From assembly GCA_902573835.1 (NCBI GenBank), contig CACGKZ010000004.1:24883-88882 (forward strand): a DNA stretch of 64,000 bases. Reading direction: 5' to 3'. Shown one piece after another: positions 1 to 6,872 of this stretch; position 1 is the first letter of the stretch; each line of letters opens with the position of its first letter. The notes beneath the pieces were generated by a model. It ran no database searches. It had not been told where the DNA came from and saw nothing but the letters and a program-made list of their open reading frames with translations. The position numbers and the translations under genes were made by a program. This DNA comes from an uncultured Pelagibacteraceae bacterium. GTDB lineage: Bacteria; Pseudomonadota; Alphaproteobacteria; Pelagibacterales; Pelagibacteraceae.

Positions 1-210
1 AAATCTCAATCAGAAATTAAGTTTATGTCACATCCTTGTGGAAGTTACAGTCAAGAAACTTTAAAAATTTTAAGAGAATTAAATATTGAGCTTGGTTTTA
101 AACAAATAATGACAGTTGAGAAAGAAAAAGGAATGATAAAAATTAATAATTCCTCCTTGGAAATAGCGAGGCAAGACCATTCAATAATTACTAAAGAAAT
201 GAAAAAATGA
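1..210 (+). CDS. polysaccharide deacetylase family protein, C-terminal end (partial)
   Basis: The frame is open from base 1 to a stop at 210, so the 5' part lies outside the window. The 69 visible residues carry the pattern HPCGSYSQETLKILRELNI followed by a Gly-Phe. This resembles the late strand-helix of NodB-like deacetylases, where the usual form is PfGgY..et..iL...g...gf. A later ARQDH may stand for the usual R.D ending. The family removes N- or O-acetyl groups from sugars. The stop overlaps the next start by 4 bases, so it belongs to the same surface-glycan operon. The family call rests on this short piece only. Confidence 0.6.
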   Translation, partial: KSQSEIKFMSHPCGSYSQETLKILRELNIELGFKQIMTVEKEKGMIKINNSSLEIARQDHSIITKEMKK

Positions 211-995
211 AAATTACTTTGTTTACTTCTGATAAAACTAGACATAATTATTTAATAAAATTATTGTCACAAGTGTGTAAAAAATTATTTGTTGTACAAG
301 AGAAATCGAAAAACTTAAGTGAAACAACCCCAGACAATTACATTAAATCAGAGATTGTAAATGATTATTTTAAAAAAGTTAATACCGCTCAAAAAAAAAT
401 ATTTGGCGATAAATATAATGTTAGTAAAATAAAAAATACAAAGATTTTAGACATACAATCAGGAAGTTTAAGTAAAATTTCTATTGATAAAATAAGTGAT
501 TTTTTAAAAAGTGATGTATATGTTGTATTTGGAAGTAGTTACATAAAAAACGAATTGGTAAATTTTCTAATAAAAAAAAAAGCAATAAATATTCATATGG
601 GAATTTCTCCGTATTATAGGGGAACAGATTGTAATTTTTGGGCATTGTTCGATGGCAATGTGCACTTAGTAGGTTCAACTATTCATTTATTATCAAAAGG
701 ACTTGATAACGGACCAGTTCTATTTCATGCTGTGTCCAATTTAAAAACAGATATTTTTGAATATACTATGTCTACTGTAAAATCTGCGTTTATTTCAATA
801 TCAGAAAAAATTCATAATAAATCTATTTTTGATATCAATCCGATTGCACAGGACAACTCAAAAGAGATTAGATACTCTCAAAAAAAAGATTTTAATGAAA
901 AAACAATTAAAGAATTTTTAAAAAAAAGGATTGACCTTAATGCTAAGGATTTAGACCCCACATTACTAAAAGAACCATATATTCTTGATAATTAA
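207..995 (+). CDS. formyltransferase family protein (sugar or amino-sugar N-formyltransferase candidate)
   Basis: The 262-residue protein carries the formyltransferase core NIHMGISPYYRG at residues 128-139, then a segment ending GLDNGPVL at about 165-172. This supplies the family's catalytic Asn128, His130 and Asp167. Such enzymes move a formyl group from 10-formyl-THF to an amine. It lacks the length and C-terminal domain of Met-tRNA formyltransferase and sits among glycan genes. I therefore infer that it formylates an amino sugar of a surface polysaccharide. The first 100 residues are poorly conserved with anything I recognise. The ATGA overlap with the upstream gene implies translational coupling. 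Confidence 0.75.
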   Translation: MKITLFTSDKTRHNYLIKLLSQVCKKLFVVQEKSKNLSETTPDNYIKSEIVNDYFKKVNTAQKKIFGDKYNVSKIKNTKILDIQSGSLSKISIDKISDFLKSDVYVVFGSSYIKNELVNFLIKKKAINIHMGISPYYRGTDCNFWALFDGNVHLVGSTIHLLSKGLDNGPVLFHAVSNLKTDIFEYTMSTVKSAFISISEKIHNKSIFDINPIAQDNSKEIRYSQKKDFNEKTIKEFLKKRIDLNAKDLDPTLLKEPYILDN

Positions 996-1064
996 ACCCA
1001 AATATGTTCATTATTTGAACACTACTTGGTTGACTTTTATAATATATGTTTCTATCATCAAAGA

Positions 1065-2303
1065 ATGAAAACAGAGTCCAAAGTAATATACAATTGTGAG
1101 CAACAATTAAAATCAAAAGGATCGCCTGTAATTATAGTCGCTGCTGTCCATGAAGCAGAAGCAGTGGCAAATGCATGTGCAGAAAAAAATATTATAGTTT
1201 CTGGAATATGCGATAGTGAAAAAAGAAAATCAGAAAAACCTTTTAACGGTTTAAAAGTTTATCACACACCAGATCTTCCTAAAAATTTCCCTCAAGCTAG
1301 ATTTATTATTGCATCACAACATGTTCAAGAGTGCGCAGACCAATTAATTGATTTAGGCTATAACGAATTTTATTCACCTTTAGAATTATTAAAAGATTAC
1401 GATGTAAATAAATATAAACACAGAATTTCTTCTACTTATATGAGATCTAGACTTGATGTTTGTAAAAAAAGTCATGAATATTATTTCGACGACAGTAAAA
1501 CATATATGCGAAGTTTAGATGTAATGATAACAACTAAATGTTCTCTAAAATGTAGAAACTGTTCTAATTTAATGCAATATTATACAGATCCAAAAAACAC
1601 TTCTTTAGAAAAAATTAATTCTGCTTTAGATGTTCTTCACAAAAATGTTGATTATATTTCTGAGTTTAGAGTTATAGGTGGCGAGCCACTAATGAACAAA
1701 GATTGGGCTAATGTAGTAAACTCTATAAGTGCAAAGAATTCTGATGCAAAAATATTCATCTATACTAATGCAACAATATCACCTAAAGAAGAACATCTTG
1801 AAAGTTTGCAAGGAAAAAATGTAAATTTTACAATCACTGACTATGGAAATTTGTCAAGAAACATCGATAAAATGACCGAGAGACTAAATAAATATAATAT
1901 TACTTTTGATCGTCAACTGGCTGATGATTGGATAGATTGTAGCAATATTAAACATCACAAAAGATCATCTGAAGAATTAAAAGAAGTTTTTAAGCAATGT
2001 TGTGTAAAGTATATCTACACTCTCTTACATGGCAAACTTTATAGATGTCCTTTTATAGCTAATGCTGCTAATTTAAATGCAATTCCTGATAACCCTGCTA
2101 ACTACGTTAATTTATTAACAAACTCAGACAACATAAGACAACAAATTCGTAGATTGGTTAAAGTTGCAAAATTTTTTCCTGCCTGTGATTTCTGCGATGG
2201 TAGACCATATGATCCATCAAGCAAATTAGGTTATGACGGAAGAGGAATGATTGCTGCTGGGGAACAAGTTTCAAACCCTATACCATTTAAAGAATACAAA
2301 TAA
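1065..2303 (+). CDS. radical SAM protein with N-terminal Rossmann-like domain
   Basis: I chose the ATG at 1065; an in-frame TTG lies at 1026. In the 412-residue product the first 100 or so residues look like a nucleotide-binding alpha/beta domain of the kind fused to surface-sugar enzymes. The radical SAM core follows, with CSLKCRNC (Cys159, Cys163, Cys166 from this start) and GGEP at about 205-208. Late cysteines (312, 313, 328, 374, 377) could hold an auxiliary iron-sulfur cluster as in SPASM-type proteins. The substrate is unknown. Position between a formyltransferase and a glycosyltransferase suggests modification of a sugar or a glycan-linked group. Confidence 0.8.
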   Translation: MKTESKVIYNCEQQLKSKGSPVIIVAAVHEAEAVANACAEKNIIVSGICDSEKRKSEKPFNGLKVYHTPDLPKNFPQARFIIASQHVQECADQLIDLGYNEFYSPLELLKDYDVNKYKHRISSTYMRSRLDVCKKSHEYYFDDSKTYMRSLDVMITTKCSLKCRNCSNLMQYYTDPKNTSLEKINSALDVLHKNVDYISEFRVIGGEPLMNKDWANVVNSISAKNSDAKIFIYTNATISPKEEHLESLQGKNVNFTITDYGNLSRNIDKMTERLNKYNITFDRQLADDWIDCSNIKHHKRSSEELKEVFKQCCVKYIYTLLHGKLYRCPFIANAANLNAIPDNPANYVNLLTNSDNIRQQIRRLVKVAKFFPACDFCDGRPYDPSSKLGYDGRGMIAAGEQVSNPIPFKEYK

Positions 2304-2329
2304 ATTGAAGTAGCAGATATTTATTCACA

Positions 2330-3403
2330 ATGTCAGAAACTTTAAGCATAAGCATTATTGTTCCTGTTTTTAATGCAGAAAAATATTTGAAAAGATGCTT
2401 AGACTCTCTCTTAAATCAAAATTTCAATAAACCATTTGAAATTATACTGATAGATGATGCATCCACTGATAATAGTATTAATATTTTAAAAAGATTTAAA
2501 TCGCCCTTGATTAAACTAATATCACAAAACCTTAATTGCGGTCCAGCTTCAACGAGAAATACAGGATTGAAGCATGCCAAAGGTAAATATATTTTTTTTT
2601 GTGATGCAGATGATACAATTTCTAATGATGCACTTTCTACTTTATATGATGAAGCCGAAGAAAATAATTCAGACTTAATAATAAGTGATAAAAAAATTAT
2701 AGATAATAACAAAAATTTAAGAGAAAAAGAGTATATCTATGACAGCAATAAAACATTTAAAGACTTTGAAATCACAAAAGAAATTCAAAAAAGATTATTT
2801 GATCCGCTTTATATCGAGGGTTTTATAGGTATTACAGGTAGACTTTTTAAAAGATCTTTAATCATAGAAAATAAAATATATTTTCAAAAAGATCTTAGGT
2901 ATTTAGAAGATGAAATATTTTCCTGGGATATTCTCTCCTTTTGCAAAAATATAAAATATGTTCGACAAAAACTTTATACTTACTATGTATACCCTAATGT
3001 AAATACAGGTGTTTCAGAGGGGATTAATCGAGGATACTCCATATCAAACTTTTTAATGGCAAAAAATCATGTAACTAATTGTTTTAAAAAAAGAAATATG
3101 AACATAAGCGAAAGCGAAAAATTGGGTGATCAAGCAATGATTTTTTTCGTCATAAGTGCTTTGATTTCTTTTAGCAGGTCTATAATTTTGGGTAAAGTGC
3201 ACTATAAAAATGGAAAGATAAAATTAAAAGAATTAATTAAAAAAATTATCGAGGATTTACACATTAATAAAGCTATTAAAAATTATAACTGTTCTAAAAA
3301 TGAGAATAAATGGATACCAAGGGCAATTAACTGGAAAATGAATAAATTATTAGAATTTATGTGCTATAGAAGAGCTAAACAAATTATATCATTAAGACAA
3401 TAA
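2330..3403 (+). CDS. family 2 glycosyltransferase
   Basis: The 357-residue protein opens with the GT-A start SIIVPVFNAEKYLKRCLDSL and IDDASTDNS (nucleotide-sugar binding), followed by FCDADD, the metal-binding DxD of GT2 enzymes. A later LEDEIF fits the ED catalytic-base position. GT2 enzymes move a sugar from a nucleotide donor to a growing glycan at the inner membrane face. The C-terminal 100 residues are Lys-rich with no clear membrane span. It is the last glycan gene before the tRNA at 3485. Donor and acceptor cannot be read from sequence. Confidence 0.9.
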   Translation: MSETLSISIIVPVFNAEKYLKRCLDSLLNQNFNKPFEIILIDDASTDNSINILKRFKSPLIKLISQNLNCGPASTRNTGLKHAKGKYIFFCDADDTISNDALSTLYDEAEENNSDLIISDKKIIDNNKNLREKEYIYDSNKTFKDFEITKEIQKRLFDPLYIEGFIGITGRLFKRSLIIENKIYFQKDLRYLEDEIFSWDILSFCKNIKYVRQKLYTYYVYPNVNTGVSEGINRGYSISNFLMAKNHVTNCFKKRNMNISESEKLGDQAMIFFVISALISFSRSIILGKVHYKNGKIKLKELIKKIIEDLHINKAIKNYNCSKNENKWIPRAINWKMNKLLEFMCYRRAKQIISLRQ

Positions 3404-3484
3404 TCCATTTAATTTACATTTTTAATTTATAGAAAAATTTTTATTAATAATATATTAATTAATTAATAGAGAATAATAATTTAA

Positions 3485-3559
3485 GGACCGTTAGCTCAAA
3501 AGTAGAGTACTCCCTTGACATGGGAGGGGTAGTAGGAGCGTTACCTACACGGTCCACCA
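3485..3559 (+). tRNA. tRNA-Val (GAC) with non-canonical D- and T-loops
   Basis: The 75 bases fold into a full cloverleaf with encoded CCA. The acceptor stem GGACCGT/ACGGTCC pairs 7 of 7, and the D stem GCTC/GAGT pairs 4 of 4 with one G-U. The anticodon stem CTCCC/GGGAG and T stem GTAGG/CCTAC each pair 5 of 5. The anticodon loop TTGACAT gives GAC (Val). The D-loop is AAAAGTA, without the GG pair, and the T-loop is AGCGTTA rather than TTCRANY. Stems are kept while tertiary-contact bases are lost. It lies 20 bases before the ligase gene at 3579. It could be a specialised tRNA, a divergent working tRNA or an early pseudogene. Confidence 0.75.
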
Positions 3560-3578
3560 GATGTAGTTGTTAAATTTA

Positions 3579-4949
3579 ATGGAAGCAGAAAAAAAAGATA
3601 ACTTTAATTATAATTTACTTAATTTCTTATATTTTATTTTTCCCATTACTTTTATATCAGGTATAGGTACGCTTAATACGGCTGTAGTATTAATTTGTAT
3701 AATCGGATCAATAACTTTTAGAAATAAATTACATTTAGCAGGAAGTAAAATAGTAGTTATTAGTATCTCGCTTTTTTTTATATTAACAATTTGTTTTACT
3801 ATCTTCGAAAATATAAATGATTTAAAAAATGAACAGGTCATCAGATCTATTAATTATTTAAGATTTTTGTTATTTTTTTTCATTACAAGTATTTTTATAA
3901 AGATAGGTAAATTTAATTTCAGGTTATTTTTAATTTCTAGTTCTCTTTTGGCTTTAGTTTTATCTATAGATATCATCTTTCAATTTTTTTTCGGGTATAA
4001 TATTTTAGGTTTTGAAGCCTACGAATACAGTCGATATCATTTGAGTGGTTTTCTCAAAGACGAATTAATTGCAGGTGGAATTATTCAAAAATTAAGTCTT
4101 TTTACAATCTTACTTTTCCCATTAATTTTTACCAAAAGTAACAACAATAAATCTTTAATTATTATCATTCTAATAATTACATTTTTTATGGGAATTTTTT
4201 TTTCAGGAAATAGAATGCCATTAGTTATGTTCATGTTTTCTCTATTTATAATTTTTTTAGTATTTAAAGAGTTTAGATTTCAGGTAGCTTTATCAGTTCT
4301 TTTATGTACAGCAATTTTTTTTACGATATTTAATACCCACGAAAATTTCAAAATTTATTATAAAAGTTTTTATAGCAACTCTTCAAAAATGATAGAAAAT
4401 ATCAAAAAGTATAGCGTTATTGAATATCCTGAATTAGAAAATGAAACAAAACCGTTTTTAGAGTCAAAAATTTTTAAAGATGGAAAAGCTGATCAAAATA
4501 TAGTCAAAAAATATGATGTTTATACTTTTGGAAGCGGTCACTTAATAATTTATTTAACCGCCATTGATTTATGGACTGACAAACCATTCATAGGTAGTGG
4601 GATCAAATCTTTTAGAAAAAAATGTGCTTCTAAACTCCACCTTCCCAATAGGGTATGCGAGTCTCATGCGCACAATATTTATCTTGATTTATTAAATGAT
4701 CTTGGATTATTAGGAGTACTTCCACTTTTTATTTCAATTTTATTTATTTTTAAAAATCAAATTTCAAATTTTAGAAAATTAAAAAACACCGAAAAACTTC
4801 TTATAATAACTTTCTTAATAGTTTTAATTATTGAGATTTTTCCTTTAAGAAGTTCCGGCAGCTTTTTTAGCACTCCAAATTCATCGTTTTTATTTTTCCT
4901 TTTAGCTGTGTTAAATGGATTTAAAAGAACTGAAAGATCAAAGATTTAA
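3579..4949 (+). CDS. O-antigen ligase/polymerase (WaaL/Wzy-like) membrane protein
   Basis: I chose the ATG at 3579; an in-frame TTG at 3567 lies almost against the tRNA. The 456-residue protein has about ten hydrophobic segments. A large soluble loop at roughly residues 260-375 ends in ESHAHNIYLDLLNDLGLLG, the H..HN.yl......G signature of the WaaL/Wzy superfamily. These periplasm-facing enzymes join or polymerise lipid-linked glycans. Its place at the end of a glycosyltransferase cluster fits attachment of an O-chain. Sequence alone does not separate ligase from polymerase. Confidence 0.85.
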   Translation: MEAEKKDNFNYNLLNFLYFIFPITFISGIGTLNTAVVLICIIGSITFRNKLHLAGSKIVVISISLFFILTICFTIFENINDLKNEQVIRSINYLRFLLFFFITSIFIKIGKFNFRLFLISSSLLALVLSIDIIFQFFFGYNILGFEAYEYSRYHLSGFLKDELIAGGIIQKLSLFTILLFPLIFTKSNNNKSLIIIILIITFFMGIFFSGNRMPLVMFMFSLFIIFLVFKEFRFQVALSVLLCTAIFFTIFNTHENFKIYYKSFYSNSSKMIENIKKYSVIEYPELENETKPFLESKIFKDGKADQNIVKKYDVYTFGSGHLIIYLTAIDLWTDKPFIGSGIKSFRKKCASKLHLPNRVCESHAHNIYLDLLNDLGLLGVLPLFISILFIFKNQISNFRKLKNTEKLLIITFLIVLIIEIFPLRSSGSFFSTPNSSFLFFLLAVLNGFKRTERSKI

Positions 4950-5023
4950 TTATTTAAATTACTGTTTTAATTAAAGCATCAAGTATGGTGGCTAAAATGC
5001 TCATCATTAAAAAAAAGACGACG

Positions 5024-5044
5024 GTGCTTAGCAAATATAAGCAC
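5024..5044. other. inverted repeat upstream of 5S rRNA
   Basis: GTGCTTA and TAAGCAC form a perfect 7-bp stem around the 7-base loop GCAAATA. There is no T-run directly after either arm, so it is not a standard terminator. It lies in the 137-base gap between the ligase gene and 5S, just upstream of the proposed 5S promoter. It may be an RNA processing site or a protein-binding dyad. A 27-codon open frame also crosses this gap (from 4985), which I do not call as a gene. Confidence 0.4.
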
Positions 5045-5053
5045 TTAAAACAG

Positions 5054-5082
5054 TTTACAACAAAATAAAATAATAATATAAC
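5054..5082 (+). promoter_or_regulatory. candidate sigma70-type promoter for the isolated 5S rRNA
   Basis: TTTACA at 5054-5059 and TATAAC at 5077-5082 each match the sigma70 hexamers at 5 of 6 positions, with exactly 17 bases between them. Transcription would start near 5088, which is the 5' end of the 5S acceptor helix. This would let 5S be made without read-through from a distant 16S-23S operon. AT-rich DNA gives chance matches, but the spacing and start position are unusually apt. Confidence 0.5.
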
Positions 5083-5086
5083 AACC

Positions 5087-5204
5087 TGCCTGGTAATTAT
5101 TGCGAAGGGGCAATACCCGATCCCATTCCGAACTCGGAAGTCAAGTCCTTCAGCGCCGATGGTACTTTGTCTTAAGGCACGGGAGAGTAGGACGTTGCCA
5201 GGCT
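5087..5204 (+). rRNA. rrf: 5S ribosomal RNA
   Basis: GCCTGG at the start pairs with CCAGGC at the end to form helix I. Between them are the conserved 5S blocks CCCGATCCCATTCCGAACTC, GCGCCGATGGTA and GGGAGAGTAGG. The length is about 118 bases; the ends are set from the terminal helix and could be off by 1-2. No 23S precedes it. An O-antigen ligase gene and a tRNA lie upstream instead, matching the SAR11 arrangement in which a hypervariable region separates 23S from 5S. Confidence 0.95.
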
Positions 5205-5213
5205 AAATAAATT

Positions 5214-5339
5214 ATGAAAGTTGCTAGTTCATTAAAATCATTAAAAAAAAGAGACTTAAACTCTAAATTAGTTAAGAGAAGAGGCAAAGTTTATATTATT
5301 AATAAGAAAAATCCCAAATTTAAAGCACGACAAGGATAA
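5214..5339 (+). CDS. rpmJ: 50S ribosomal protein L36 (bL36)
   Basis: This 41-residue basic protein begins [14 protein letters not shown] and continues [24 protein letters not shown], the pattern of the longer alphaproteobacterial L36, which has no zinc cysteines. It binds 23S rRNA in the large subunit. It starts ten bases after 5S and could be expressed from the same promoter. It is too short for many gene finders. Confidence 0.9.
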   Translation: MKVASSLKSLKKRDLNSKLVKRRGKVYIINKKNPKFKARQG

Positions 5340-5346
5340 TCCAATC

Positions 5347-5457
5347 ATGGATAATAATGATCATAAAAATACCTGGGAAGGATTTACAAAATTTGTTCTC
5401 TGGGGGACAATAGCAGTCATAGCTATTCTAGTGATTTTGGCTATAACATTACTATAA
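5347..5457 (+). CDS. aa3-type cytochrome c oxidase subunit IV-like small membrane protein
   Basis: The 36-residue product has a short polar N-terminus with HKNTWEGFTKFVLWGT, then one hydrophobic helix to the C-terminus. The TW.GF.K...WG pattern matches the bacterial aa3 oxidase subunit IV family, a single-span accessory subunit common in Alphaproteobacteria. Its role in the oxidase is poorly known. It lies 9 bases before pntAA, a neighbourhood I recall for this family. The family call rests on this one motif. Confidence 0.7.
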   Translation: MDNNDHKNTWEGFTKFVLWGTIAVIAILVILAITLL

Positions 5458-5466
5458 AAAATTTAT

Positions 5467-6561
5467 ATGATTATTGGTTCTACAAAAGAAGACTTATCTT
5501 TAGAAAAAAGAGTGGCTTTAACACCCGAAACTGCAAAGAGCATGTTCAATCTTGGACTGAAAGTCTGCATCGAAAAAAATTATGCCACCCATTTAGGCAT
5601 TAGTGATGAAGAGTTTAAAAAGATCGGAGTAGAAATCAAAAATTCCTCTAATGAAGTTTTAAATTCCTGCAATCTATTAATTAAAGTCAATTGTCCATCA
5701 GAAGATGAAATTAACAATTTTAAAGAAAAAACTATTATTATTGGAATGTTAAATCCCTCACAAAATAAGAAAAAGATAGGAGAAATGATAAAAAAAAAAA
5801 TTGATTTATTTTCTTTAGAACTTTTACCGCGTATTACTAGAGCTCAATCGATGGATGTTCTATCTTCACAATCTAATCTTGCTGGTTATAGAGCTGTGGT
5901 TGACTCCATTTATGAATTTGAAAAAGCTATTCCGATGATGATGACAGCTGCCGGAACTGTTCCAGCAGCAAAGATATTAGTTATTGGTGCTGGTGTAGCC
6001 GGACTACAAGCAATAGCAACTGCCAAAAGACTGGGTGCAATTGTATCAGCAACTGATGTAAGAGCTGCATCAAAAGAGCAGGTCGAAAGCCTTGGGGGAA
6101 AATTTTTGACTGTTGATAAAAATGAAAATATGGAAACTGCAGGAGGCTACGCAAAAGAAGTGAGCGAGGATTATAAAAAGAAACAAGCTGAGATGATGCA
6201 GGAAGCATTAAAAAAAAATGACATTGTAATTTGCACAGCATTAATACCGGGCAAACCTGCCCCAAAAATACTAACTGAACAACTTGTAAAATTGATGAGA
6301 CCAGGTTCAATCGTCTATGATTTAGCTGCTGAGCAAGGAGGAAACTCCGCACACTCTAATCCTGGGAAAATAAATATTGTTAACGGTGTTAAAATTATAG
6401 GTGTTAAAAGTTTAATGAATAGATTGCCATTAACAGCATCAAATTTATATGCAAAAAACCTATTTAGTTTTGTTCGAAATTTATATAGTAGAGAAAAAAA
6501 AATTTTTAACATTAATTTTGAAGACGAAATAATAAGTAAAACACTAATAAAGGAGAATTAA
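5467..6561 (+). CDS. pntAA: NAD(P) transhydrogenase subunit alpha part 1 (NAD-binding domain I)
   Basis: The 364-residue soluble subunit resembles alanine dehydrogenase/transhydrogenase domain I. It has KRVALTPETAKSM near the start, the NAD-binding fold IGAGVAGLQAIATAKRLGA at about residue 175, and the ATDVRAASKEQVESLGG segment. It binds NAD(H) on the cytoplasmic side of the proton-translocating transhydrogenase. The enzyme uses the proton gradient to make NADPH from NADH. The three-piece layout with 6564 and 6872 is the one known from Rhodospirillum. Confidence 0.95.
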   Translation: MIIGSTKEDLSLEKRVALTPETAKSMFNLGLKVCIEKNYATHLGISDEEFKKIGVEIKNSSNEVLNSCNLLIKVNCPSEDEINNFKEKTIIIGMLNPSQNKKKIGEMIKKKIDLFSLELLPRITRAQSMDVLSSQSNLAGYRAVVDSIYEFEKAIPMMMTAAGTVPAAKILVIGAGVAGLQAIATAKRLGAIVSATDVRAASKEQVESLGGKFLTVDKNENMETAGGYAKEVSEDYKKKQAEMMQEALKKNDIVICTALIPGKPAPKILTEQLVKLMRPGSIVYDLAAEQGGNSAHSNPGKINIVNGVKIIGVKSLMNRLPLTASNLYAKNLFSFVRNLYSREKKIFNINFEDEIISKTLIKEN

Positions 6562-6563
6562 TT

Positions 6564-6872
6564 ATGGAAATTGATCCATTTATATTTAGATTAAGTATTT
6601 TTATTTTATCTATTTTCGTTGGTTATTATGTTGTCTGGAGCGTAACTCCTTCGTTACACACACCACTTATGTCAGTCACAAATGCAATTTCCTCTGTAAT
6701 AATAGTTGGGGCAATAATTGCAGCATTAGCAACAACTTCAGAAGTAGGCTTTAGCTCATCAAGTATTTTTGGATATTTAGCAATTATATTAGCCGCGGTA
6801 AACATATTTGGAGGTTTTCTAGTAACTCAAAGAATGCTTCAAATGTATAAAAAAAAGAAAGATAAAAAATAA
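6564..6872 (+). CDS. pntAB: NAD(P) transhydrogenase subunit alpha part 2 (membrane)
   Basis: The 102-residue protein has about three membrane helices and the conserved SVTPSLHTPLMSVTNAISS segment. The family is the small integral-membrane piece that forms part of the proton channel. It begins two bases after pntAA and its stop overlaps the pntB start by one base, so the three subunits are probably translated in step. A Lys-rich tail ends the protein. Confidence 0.95.
   Translation: MEIDPFIFRLSIFILSIFVGYYVVWSVTPSLHTPLMSVTNAISSVIIVGAIIAALATTSEVGFSSSSIFGYLAIILAAVNIFGGFLVTQRMLQMYKKKKDKK

Noticed and set aside
4985..5068. 27-codon frame MVAKMLIIKKKTTVLSKYKH... before 5S
   Set aside because: It crosses the stem-loop and the 5S promoter, has no ribosome site and no family pattern; a chance frame in AT-rich DNA is more likely.
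5981..6352. 123-codon minus-strand frame inside pntAA
   Set aside because: Antisense shadow of the NAD-binding domain; Gln/Leu/His-rich product with no recognisable pattern.
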